Assembly: GCA_003154025.1 (NCBI GenBank)
Contig: PMCE01000139.1
Location: forward strand, 1-5,364
Length of the DNA stretch: 5,364 nucleotides
Direction: 5' to 3'
DNA from: Syntrophaceae bacterium
GTDB lineage: Bacteria; Desulfobacterota; SM23-61
Below are positions 1 to 4,988 of this stretch, piece by piece (the first letter of the stretch is position 1; each line of letters opens with the position of its first letter). Below the pieces are notes generated by a model that did no database searches, was not told the DNA's origin, and worked only from the letters and a program-made list of their open reading frames with translations. The position numbers and the translations under genes are program-made.

Positions 1-287
1 TCCAGACAGGTCACCACGGAAGCGGCTTCGCCGGGAATGTTGAGCAGGATCGAGGTGGTTGAACCGCCATACATGGCTCCGTAATAGATGCCCGAGAGCA
101 TGATGACTGCGTTCACGGGACTCACGCTGTAGGTGGCCGGCAAAAGGAGCGACATGGCGGCCACTGGCCCCAGACCCGGCAAAACGCCCACCAACGTTCC
201 CAGCAAAACCCCGAGGAAGCACATGAATAAGCTGCTGGGCTGAAGGGCCACTCCGAATCCGAAGAACAAATTGTGGATTATCTCCAT
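1..287 (-). CDS. tctA: TctA, large permease subunit of a tripartite tricarboxylate transporter (N-terminal 95 residues only)
   Basis: The gene starts at the ATG at 285-287 and runs off the left edge, leaving 95 complete codons of a family that is usually near 500 residues. The visible part is hydrophobic and shows the two family hallmarks: GTLVGVLPGLGP at about residues 30-41 and YGGSTTSILLNIPGE at about 73-87. In this family TctA is the many-helix inner-membrane subunit that carries out cation-driven uptake of a carboxylate delivered by TctC. The stop codon of tctB lies 11 bp upstream, and the GAGGGG that serves as ribosome binding site overlaps that stop, so the two permease genes are probably translationally coupled. 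The identification is firm. The substrate cannot be told from this fragment. Confidence 0.93.
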   Translation of the reverse strand, partial: MEIIHNLFFGFGVALQPSSLFMCFLGVLLGTLVGVLPGLGPVAAMSLLLPATYSVSPVNAVIMLSGIYYGAMYGGSTTSILLNIPGEAASVVTCL

Positions 288-298
288 GGGCGGGCCCC

Positions 299-772
299 TC
301 AAAAACCCAGCAGGCCGCGGGGCAACTGGGCTTCGAGCCAAGTCTGGAAGACCAGGTAAAAGCCGAGGGTTGTGGCCACGGCGGCGAAAAGGGTTTCCTT
401 CCAGCTGGAAGGTTCCAGCATCCGATACAGATAAATCATCAGGACAACGGTCGAGATGAGAAACCCCAGGTCTCTCTGAAAGGCTGAATAGAGGAGGAGA
501 CTGGCGGTGACGATGGCCGGACTTTGCCAACGCGCCCCTTTCCAGGCCTCCCCCAACGAAGCCCATCCTTTCGTCAGGCCCTGGAGGAGGGTAAGGGCGG
601 AAAAGCCAAAGATAGCCACTCCGGCAAAGAAGGGAAGAAAACCAGGCCCCGGGCTGTCGAATGATCCCCATCCGTACCCCAGGGCTCCTACCGCAATGGC
701 TACACCGATAGTCATGAAAACCAAGCTGACGGCCGGATGAGCCTCCTGTGAGGCAACTCCCTTTGGCCCCAT
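299..772 (-). CDS. tctB: TctB, small membrane subunit of the tripartite tricarboxylate transporter
   Basis: This 157-residue protein has the usual length for TctB and about four hydrophobic segments, at roughly residues 15-37, 43-65, 84-118 (probably a pair) and 127-147. The loop between the first two holds the family-typical SPGPGFLPFF, and the C-terminus carries LPRGLLGF, which resembles the LP(K/R)G(I/L)L ending common in TctB. TctB is the poorly conserved small integral membrane partner of TctA; its exact role in transport is not well settled. The ATG at 770-772 is chosen because AAAGGAG lies about 6 nt upstream of it. The gene sits between tctC, across a 235-bp gap, and tctA, 11 bp downstream. 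Its place in the operon supports the call, since sequence alone is weak for this family. Confidence 0.9.
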   Translation of the reverse strand: MGPKGVASQEAHPAVSLVFMTIGVAIAVGALGYGWGSFDSPGPGFLPFFAGVAIFGFSALTLLQGLTKGWASLGEAWKGARWQSPAIVTASLLLYSAFQRDLGFLISTVVLMIYLYRMLEPSSWKETLFAAVATTLGFYLVFQTWLEAQLPRGLLGF

Positions 773-1007
773 CTATACTCCTTTCCCGGGTTGGCCGGGG
801 AACTTTGGCCTCCACCCGGAGACCGCCCGACCGGTCCCATCATTTCTGGGTCCGGCCGGCCAGGCGTGAGAAATCGGAATGAGTTTCTTCCTGGAATTCT
901 ACGGTTCTCGTCGATGGCGAGGGAAGGGGAAAAACGATAATTGCCAATCCACCGCCCGCTCGTCAACCCGGGGGATGGATGGCTCCTTTTTCGTTATTAT
1001 CCCCCCA
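773..1007 (-). other. tctC-tctB intergenic stretch with possible stem-loops
   Basis: These 235 bp separate the tctC stop from the tctB start, and I find no convincing gene in them. Just after the tctC stop, GGGGGAT (970-976) can pair with ATCCCCC (999-1005) across a loop of about 22 nt. No T-tract follows on the minus strand, so this looks more like an mRNA 3'-end stabiliser or attenuator than a full terminator. A second small stem, GACCG/CGGTC (821-825 with 832-836), lies about 50 bp before tctB. I see no good promoter for tctBA: a TTGACG at about 961-966 has no fitting -10 element. Partial readthrough would suit a system that needs more receptor than permease, but that is inference. Confidence 0.4.
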
Positions 1008-1991
1008 TTACTTTTTGTAAATCCCCAACCCAAGTTGTTTCAGCAATTCCCCGTTGATCCGGTAGTCCTTCACGATCATCTTCTGCAAGGATTCTCCGTC
1101 GAGCGGGTCGATCACCATGTTCCATTTAGTGATCACCTCTCCCACCGACGGGTCCTTGAAAGACTGGAGCAGGGCATTCTCCAATTTCCGCTGGATATCT
1201 TTGGGGGTTCCTGCGGGTACGGTCCAGCAGGCGCCGCTGACCACGGCAAAGTCATAGCCTTTCTCCAGGACCGTGGGCGCTTCGGGAAAGATCGTGTTCC
1301 GCCTCGGGTTCGTCGAAAGCAGGAAACGGATACGCCCAGAACGGATCTGATCCACCTCCGTTCCCAGGGAGGCGGAGTAGACCTGCACATGGCCGCCCAG
1401 GAGGGCGGCAAGAGCCTCGGTTCCACCGGTGAAGGGCACATGAATCCACTTCAGGCCTTCGCGCATCCCGATGTATTCCATGATCAGGTGCATCGAGCTA
1501 CCCACTCCCGAAGTACTGTACTTCACCGTATTGGGATTTTTCCGCGCATGGGCGATCATTTCGTCATAGTTCTTCCAGGGGTTGTCCCCCCGGTCCACGA
1601 TGCAGAACTGGAACATGGCGTGCTGGGCGAGATAAGCGAAATCCTTCAAGGGGTCAAAGGGAACGGATCGCAGGTGCGGGGTGCGCGAGTACATCGCCGT
1701 CCCGGTCTGGAAAAGAGAATAACCATCCGGCTTCTCCGTTTTGATCTTTCCCAGGACCAGGGCACCGCCTCCTCCGGGGAAATTCTGGATGATCACCGGT
1801 TGTTTGAGGATCTTCTGCAGCGATTGGGAGATGGCGCGGTCAATCATATCGTTCTGGGACCCTGCGGGCCATCCCACCAGGGCCTGGATGGGCTTTTCCG
1901 GGAAATCCGCCCATGCCGCAGACGAAAAAGCAAGGGCCATCAGCAAGAATATCAAGACGCAATTCCCTTTTCCCGCTCGAACCTTCATCAT
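1008..1991 (-). CDS. tctC: TctC/Bug-family periplasmic solute-binding receptor of the TTT system
   Basis: This full-length receptor of 327 residues is typical for the family. It begins with a Sec signal peptide: basic MMKVRAGKGN, a hydrophobic core at about 11-25, and a likely cut after AWA at residue 28. The mature part starts DFPEKPIQALVGWPAGSQNDM, the first ligand loop, where most relatives read PxGGxxD; here the loop is AGSQND. FPGGGGA (71-77), YSTSGVGSSMHL (158-169), the VPFTGGTEALAALLGGHV region (185-202) and APTVLEKGY (238-246) are further landmarks of the two-lobed fold. Such proteins catch a carboxylate in the periplasm and hand it to TctA/TctB. AAGGAGG lies 6 nt before the first of two tandem ATGs; either could be used. 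The gene is first in the operon, ahead of tctB and tctA. The ligand cannot be predicted. Confidence 0.95.
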   Translation of the reverse strand: MMKVRAGKGNCVLIFLLMALAFSSAAWADFPEKPIQALVGWPAGSQNDMIDRAISQSLQKILKQPVIIQNFPGGGGALVLGKIKTEKPDGYSLFQTGTAMYSRTPHLRSVPFDPLKDFAYLAQHAMFQFCIVDRGDNPWKNYDEMIAHARKNPNTVKYSTSGVGSSMHLIMEYIGMREGLKWIHVPFTGGTEALAALLGGHVQVYSASLGTEVDQIRSGRIRFLLSTNPRRNTIFPEAPTVLEKGYDFAVVSGACWTVPAGTPKDIQRKLENALLQSFKDPSVGEVITKWNMVIDPLDGESLQKMIVKDYRINGELLKQLGLGIYKK

Positions 1992-2067
1992 TCCTTCCCT
2001 CCTTTCATCCGTCTGACCAGGGTGAAAAAACCTCTGGCAAGGCCGAATGCTTGAAAATACGTGAACC

Positions 2068-2085
2068 GCTCAAAACGGATTGAGC
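2068..2085. promoter_or_regulatory. Perfect inverted repeat upstream of tctC, candidate operator
   Basis: GCTCAA at 2068-2073 and TTGAGC at 2080-2085 form a perfect 6-bp inverted repeat with a 6-bp spacer, 77 bp before the tctC start codon. The 12-bp centre-to-centre geometry suits a dimeric helix-turn-helix regulator. No regulator gene is visible in the window and I could not place a good -35/-10 pair around it, so this is a candidate only. Confidence 0.3.
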
Positions 2086-2115
2086 CTGGGGTCGCGCTGA
2101 AGGTGGCCTTCTTCC

Positions 2116-2149
2116 GGGTGCCAGGCCCGGGCGCAAGGGCCTGGTGCCC
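2116..2149. repeat. Large GC-rich hairpin upstream of tctC
   Basis: A 13-bp stem pairs 2116-2128 (GGGTGCCAGGCCC) with 2137-2149 (GGGCCTGGTGCCC), with two G-T wobbles and an 8-nt loop. On the minus strand the T-run (GGTTTTT) lies before the hairpin and not after it, and on the plus strand A residues follow it, so it is not a standard terminator in either direction. It could be an extragenic palindrome of the kind that recurs across a genome, or a leader structure of the tctC transcript. Confidence 0.45.
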
Positions 2150-2227
2150 AAAAACCATGAGGCGACCTCTATTTCATGGACCGGGCGGGCCAACCGTTCT
2201 CGGGCCCCCGCGGATATTCTTTCCCTT

Positions 2228-2260
2228 GTAGGGGCAACCGACTCTTCGCCGGATTAGCCC
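2228..2260 (+). repeat. Possible degraded GTAG-headed palindrome
   Basis: GTAGGGGC at 2228-2235 is identical to the first eight bases of the palindrome at 4898-4925. It is followed by a weak nested stem: GGGC (2232-2235) with GCCC (2257-2260), and CCG (2238-2240) with CGG (2250-2252). It may be a decayed copy of the same repeat type. Eight matching bases is thin evidence. Confidence 0.25.
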
Positions 2261-2486
2261 GCCTCATCCTGTGGAAGCCAGTCGACGCCCCCAGGAAAAG
2301 GGCCAGCCCGGCCGATGCTTTTTGTGCCCCAGCCCCTTGTGCCCGGGCCACGACCTAAGCTCCCCGGAAAGGCCAAACTCTATGAGTCCACCAGCACAGG
2401 CGGGGGTTTACCGCAAGGAAATAGCGCAGAGGTGACTCTCTATCCCTTTAAGCTTTCTCCTCCATCCTCATCAGGGCGCGCAGCTT

Positions 2487-3644
2487 CTACTCCAATGGGT
2501 CGACGGGAGCGACGGTCCCATTCCGGAGGAGCCATTTTCCCCCGGCCATGAGGTCGCTTAACTCCAGGTTTTCAGTGAAAAGGGCCAAGTCGGCAAAGCT
2601 CCCTTCCCGGAGGACCCCGCGCTCCTTGGCCAAACCCAGCCGATCAGCGGCATTCCGGGTGATTACGGCCAGGGCTTGGGGCAGGGGAATCCCTTCCTTC
2701 TGCACGCAATCCCTGAATTCTTCGAGCAAGCTGCCCACGCTCGTGTAATCGACGACCCCGTTGGCCAGTACCCGGCTGGCGTTGCCATCCGAGGTAAAGG
2801 TTATGTGCCCGGGGGGGAGGCCTTCATCCAGGTAGCGGCGGAGTGCTTTGCTGGGCTTCACCGCGGTCGGCCGCTCGGGTGGACGAACGCAGGTGGTCAC
2901 GTCGATGCGCCCTCCCTTCCGGGAGTAGGCAAAGGAGCGCTCCAACAGCTCGGGAGACCGGTTTACGTGGGTCAGCACGACGATCTGGGGAGAGAGGTCT
3001 CTTCCCTCGAGGATGGATTCAATGGTTTGAATCCATTCCCGGGCCGAGGCGGCCATATGCACGTGGACCACGGCGTTCTTCCCGCTGAGCGAACCGGCCC
3101 GTTTCACTTCGGTGAATAGATTCTCCAACTCCCGGAGATCGGGCCGGGCGAACACCGTTTCCCCGAGCCCCGCCTTCAACCCGACCACTTCGGATATCAG
3201 GACGATGTCCTTTTCCACCGAGCCCGTAAGGGTCGGCGGTGGGAAATGAAGGGAGCCGGTGTAGATGAAGGAATTCAGCCCGGAGAGGTTCAGCGCCTTG
3301 GCTTTGACGAGCAGCGTTTCGAGGGATCGAGAAACCGTATCCGTTCCCAGGGTGCCCACCAAGGTCGTAATCCCGGATTTGACCACGTCGCGAAAATAGA
3401 CCTCTTTCACCCGGGTCAAAGGCCCGCCGCTGCCGCCCCCGCCGATGGTATGCACATGCTGATCGATGAAACCGGGGAATACCAGCTTTCCCTTGGCCGG
3501 GACGATCTCGGCCCCGCGGAAAGCCCCGTCCGACAACTTGATCTCATCGGCAATCCGCTCGATCTTTCCGTTGATTGCCAGGAGATCTTTGGTTCCCAAA
3601 TCCTCAGGCCCGTAAAGATGTCCCCCTTGAATGAGCGTGATCAT
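2487..3644 (-). CDS. iadA: IadA-like amidohydrolase (isoaspartyl dipeptidase family) with an altered substrate pocket
   Basis: This 385-residue amidohydrolase aligns along its whole length with E. coli isoaspartyl dipeptidase as I remember it, sharing for example PGFIDQHVH, TGSVEKD, THVNR and SDGN. That enzyme cleaves beta-aspartyl dipeptides at a binuclear zinc site. All metal ligands are here: H63 and H65, the lysine to be carboxylated K157, H196, H226 and the catalytic D286; R229 and S290 are also kept. Three substrate contacts of the E. coli enzyme differ: Glu77 aligns with S72, Tyr137 with L132 and Arg169 with V164. The specificity may therefore have changed. No signal peptide is visible, so it is probably cytoplasmic. 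I chose the ATG at 3642-3644 because AAGGAG lies about 10 nt upstream and the family's N-terminus (TLIQGGHLYGPEDLG) begins there; the open frame continues to 3803 without homology. Family is firm, reaction is not. Confidence 0.85.
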   Translation of the reverse strand: MITLIQGGHLYGPEDLGTKDLLAINGKIERIADEIKLSDGAFRGAEIVPAKGKLVFPGFIDQHVHTIGGGGSGGPLTRVKEVYFRDVVKSGITTLVGTLGTDTVSRSLETLLVKAKALNLSGLNSFIYTGSLHFPPPTLTGSVEKDIVLISEVVGLKAGLGETVFARPDLRELENLFTEVKRAGSLSGKNAVVHVHMAASAREWIQTIESILEGRDLSPQIVVLTHVNRSPELLERSFAYSRKGGRIDVTTCVRPPERPTAVKPSKALRRYLDEGLPPGHITFTSDGNASRVLANGVVDYTSVGSLLEEFRDCVQKEGIPLPQALAVITRNAADRLGLAKERGVLREGSFADLALFTENLELSDLMAGGKWLLRNGTVAPVDPLE

Positions 3645-3851
3645 ATAAGAAAATCTCCTTCCTTCACTTTTTGATAGACTGGGTCGTAAATTGTTTTGGA
3701 GATGGCCACACTTTTTTTCGGTCGTCCGATGTGGAAGATTCCCTTGGGGTTTTTCCCCTGCGATCCTTCCCGGCAGGAAGCGAAGTGCGGGCCGATGAAT
3801 CAATCTCGACTTTCACCGATGCAGGACAGGCTCGGAAGCAAGGGCAAAGTT
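3645..3851 (-). other. About 200-nt leader of the amidohydrolase gene with several small stem-loops
   Basis: From the likely transcription start near 3851 to the start codon there is about 205 nt of leader. Three stems can form on the minus strand. CTTCC/GGAAG has a 5-nt loop (3766-3780). GGGG/CCCC has an AAAAA loop (3746-3758). A two-part stem pairs CCACA with TGTGG (3706-3734) around an inner TCGG/CCGA with a 4-nt loop. I do not recognise a known riboswitch class and see no terminator-type stem with a T-tract before the gene. The stems are short, so chance is a real alternative. Confidence 0.3.
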
Positions 3852-3857
3852 GGAGGT

Positions 3858-3886
3858 AATATAGACTCTTGATTTTCCAAAGTCAA
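3858..3886 (-). promoter_or_regulatory. Strong sigma-70-type promoter for the amidohydrolase gene
   Basis: On the minus strand TTGACT (3881-3886) and TATATT (3858-3863) are separated by exactly 17 bp. Each matches five of six consensus bases. The site lies downstream of the yggT terminator and upstream of the amidohydrolase, in the most AT-rich part of the window, which makes the latter an independent transcription unit. Confidence 0.7.
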
Positions 3887-3893
3887 TAGAAGT

Positions 3894-3913
3894 TCGAAAT
3901 TTTGTCGAAATTT
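3894..3913 (-). promoter_or_regulatory. Helically phased direct repeat upstream of the -35, candidate activator site
   Basis: TCGAAATTT occurs on the plus strand at 3894-3902 and again at 3905-3913, an 11-bp period, so both copies face the same side of the helix. The pair starts 8 bp upstream of the -35 hexamer. That placement suits an activator or a direct-repeat-binding regulator. No regulator is encoded nearby, and AT-rich upstream DNA could give such a repeat by chance. Confidence 0.35.
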
Positions 3914-4014
3914 GTCTGCCTTCACTTTCATCTTTGTGGATAAGAGATCAAGAGGGGGCGGTGTATCCAACACGCAGCATGATTTCAAAAGTCAAGAAGG
4001 GGGAAGAAACTTCG

Positions 4015-4045
4015 AAAAATGAAGATGCAAAGCCCGCAGCGGGCT
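4015..4045 (-). terminator. Rho-independent terminator of yggT, overlapping its stop codon
   Basis: AGCCCGC and GCGGGCT (4031-4037 with 4039-4045) form an almost fully paired GC-rich stem. On the minus strand it is followed by TTGCATCTTCATTTTT, a broken T-tract. The TAG stop of yggT (4044-4046) lies in the base of the stem, so transcription probably ends right behind the gene. The interrupted T-run makes the strength uncertain. Confidence 0.65.
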
Positions 4046-4307
4046 AAAACAAAGCGGCCGAAATAATGCGGCGGATGAGCATCAGGATCAGAATAGCGAT
4101 CACCGGGGTTATATCGATGGCCATCCTGGGCAGGGGAAGGAGTTGTCGGATCTTCCCCAAAAATGGATCGGTAAGACGAAAGAGGATGCCTGCAATGGGA
4201 AACCTCGAATAGGGGCTTACCCACGAAATGATCGCCCGGAGGATGATCATCCAGATATAGATCGAAATTAGAATTTCGACGGTCTTGGCCAGAAAATACG
4301 TCAACAA
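4044..4307 (-). CDS. yggT: YggT-family integral membrane protein
   Basis: This small protein of 87 residues (86 if the second TTG is used) has the single-module YggT layout: a first hydrophobic segment at about 4-29, a conserved amphipathic middle, and a second hydrophobic segment at about 66-86. The signature is clear: RAIISWVSP (24-32), FRLTDPFLGKIRQLLP (43-58) and AIDITPVIAILIL (63-75). E. coli YggT carries two such modules; one is usual in many other bacteria. Its role is not well defined; links to osmotic or ion stress and envelope or division processes have been reported for relatives. No ATG fits: two tandem TTG codons (4302-4307) follow AGGAGG by only 1 and 4 nt, so the second TTG is the better guess. 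The usual neighbours proC/yggS are absent here; instead a decayed tctC precedes it. Confidence 0.88.
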   Translation of the reverse strand: MLTYFLAKTVEILISIYIWMIILRAIISWVSPYSRFPIAGILFRLTDPFLGKIRQLLPLPRMAIDITPVIAILILMLIRRIISAALF

Positions 4308-4361
4308 ACCTCCTCGCGAAGGACACTGAGGGCAGGGTGAAGGGTGTCGGGGATGAGAAAG

Positions 4362-4394
4362 GGGGAAGAGGCGAAAAGCCTCGCTTTCTTCCCC
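4362..4394. other. Imperfect hairpin between the tctC remnant and yggT
   Basis: GAGGC (4368-4372) pairs with GCCTC (4378-4382) over a GAAAA loop. GGGGAA (4362-4367) can pair with TTCCCC (4389-4394), leaving a 6-nt bulge on one side. On the minus strand only TTTCTC follows, so a terminator for the upstream remnant is possible but weak. Confidence 0.3.
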
Positions 4395-4402
4395 TTAGTT
4401 CT

Positions 4403-4437
4403 TTTCCTCGGTCCTCGTGCCTCGAACCTCGTTCCTC
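4403..4437 (-). repeat. Five tandem degenerate heptamers, GAGGNNC
   Basis: Read on the minus strand from 4437 down to 4403, the sequence is GAGGAAC, GAGGTTC, GAGGCAC, GAGGACC, GAGGAAA. GAGG is fixed and the three-base linker varies; four of the five units end in C. The array begins within the TGA stop of the tctC remnant. Short GAGG/CCTC arrays of this sort appear between genes in a number of environmental proteobacterial genomes, as far as I recall. What makes them is not clear to me. Confidence 0.65.
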
Positions 4438-4888
4438 ATTTCCGCATCCCCATCTTGACGGCCAGTGGAAGGTATCCCTTGTATTCATCCTGCATGAATT
4501 CCCAGAACTCCTTCGGGCCGAGGTAAGAGACCACTTTGAAGATCTTAGCCGCTTGGTCGAGGAAGGCCGGGTCCTTGCAAGCCCCCCGCAGGGTCTTGTC
4601 CCATTTCTCTACCACTTCTTTGGGCAGGTTGGCCGGGCCGGAGACCCCCTGCCACCCGTATACATTCAACCCCGGGTAGCCCACTTCCTTGGCGGTGGGG
4701 ATGTCGGGGAATCCGGGGAGCCGGTCCGTATTTACCACGGCCAATCCCCTGATCTTTTTGCCAAGGATGAGACCCGAAGATTCGCTGTACTGCTGCCCGG
4801 CGAAGTCGATGTGCCCACCCGCAAGGGCGGTGACCACATCCGCCCCGCTCTTGAAGACCACCTTGTTGAGACTGTCGAAGGGGAGGGT
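4436..4888 (-). pseudogene. 5'-truncated TctC/Bug-family receptor gene
   Basis: The frame encodes about 150 residues matching only the C-terminal part of a TctC receptor: SLNKVVFKSGADVVTALAGG, then HIDFAG, PGFPDIPTAKEVGYPGL and GPANLPKEVV, ending naturally in KMGMRK. The corresponding region of the intact tctC at 1008-1991 starts near its residue 180, so roughly 180 N-terminal residues, including the signal peptide and first ligand loop, are missing. The frame stays open upstream to a TAG at 4922-4924, but that part is the palindrome and not receptor sequence. The first possible start, GTG at 4859-4861, lies inside the conserved domain and has no ribosome binding site. The remaining frame is intact, so the loss may be recent. 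It is only distantly similar to the intact tctC, so it is a different paralogue. Expression of a stable protein is unlikely. Confidence 0.82.
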
Positions 4889-4897
4889 TTGAAAACA

Positions 4898-4925
4898 GTA
4901 GGGGCGGTTCGCGAACCGGCCCTAC
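4898..4925 (-). repeat. REP-like palindrome with GTAG ends
   Basis: The 28-bp element reads GTAGGGGCGGTTC, GC, GAACCGGCCCTAC. Twelve of thirteen positions pair across the centre, with one G-G mismatch. It begins with GTAG on both strands. It abuts the point where receptor homology stops in the tctC remnant. The form resembles REP sequences, in which a GTAG tetranucleotide precedes an imperfect hairpin; membership would need a genome-wide count. Confidence 0.6.
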
Positions 4926-4956
4926 GAACATTTTATCTTGCCAACCCAGATCAGGA

Positions 4957-4979
4957 GCGGGTTTCAAACCCGCAGCTAC
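4957..4979 (-). repeat. Second REP-like palindrome with a GTAG head
   Basis: GCGGGTTT (4957-4964) and AAACCCGC (4966-4973) pair perfectly around one central base. On the minus strand a GTAG (4976-4979) precedes the stem by two bases. It lies 10 bp after the ABC-F stop codon and in the same GTAG orientation as the element at 4898-4925, with 54 bp between the two GTAG heads. No T-tract follows, so it is not a standard terminator. Confidence 0.55.
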
Positions 4980-4988
4980 CCATCATTC

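Larger units (their letters stand above)
1992..2486. other. 495-bp noncoding stretch between the amidohydrolase gene and tctC
   Basis: I find no gene here. The short open frames on both strands are rich in Pro, Arg, Gly and Ala, lack ribosome binding sites and resemble no family I know. The stretch does hold several secondary-structure signals: a strong hairpin (2116-2149), a weaker GTAG-headed hairpin (2228-2260), an 18-bp inverted repeat (2068-2085), and a leader stem CCAGGG/CCTCTGG (2017-2022 with 2031-2037, one bulge) just upstream of the tctC ribosome binding site. Two copies of TTGTGCCC, 16 bp apart, lie near 2328-2344 on the plus strand. There is no obvious strong terminator after the amidohydrolase gene and no consensus promoter before tctC. 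Whether the two genes share a transcript cannot be decided from sequence. Confidence 0.5.

Noticed and set aside
879..2054. 391-codon open frame on the plus strand, antisense to tctC
   Set aside because: It covers the intact tctC exactly in antisense, has a His/Arg/Gly/Pro-rich composition without recognisable domains, and has no ribosome binding site. It is the mirror of a GC-biased coding strand.
2105..2150. Possible sigma-54 promoter (TGGCAC or GGCAC with TTGC) in the large hairpin
   Set aside because: The distance between the GG and GC dinucleotides is two bases too long in one case and the GC is absent in the other. The match is a by-product of the palindrome.
2169..2351. Short frames on both strands in the iadA-tctC gap
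   Set aside because: Low-complexity Ala/Gly/Arg/Pro products, no ribosome binding sites and open frames on both strands at once, as expected from GC-rich noncoding DNA.
2451..2486. Twelve coding-like codons after the amber stop of the amidohydrolase, in the same frame
   Set aside because: The protein already ends within a few residues of the family's usual C-terminus, so readthrough or a nonsense mutation is not needed to explain it.
3645..3803. 53-codon N-terminal extension of the amidohydrolase frame
   Set aside because: Family homology begins at the ATG at 3642-3644, which has a good ribosome binding site. The extension has no family resemblance and is leader RNA.
3800..3988. 62-codon minus-strand frame upstream of the amidohydrolase
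   Set aside because: It overlaps the strong promoter and the direct repeat, has no ribosome binding site, and resembles nothing known to me.
4403..4437. CRISPR or phase-variation array
   Set aside because: Units are 7 bp with no spacers, so it is not CRISPR. The array lies after a stop codon, so copy changes would not shift a reading frame.
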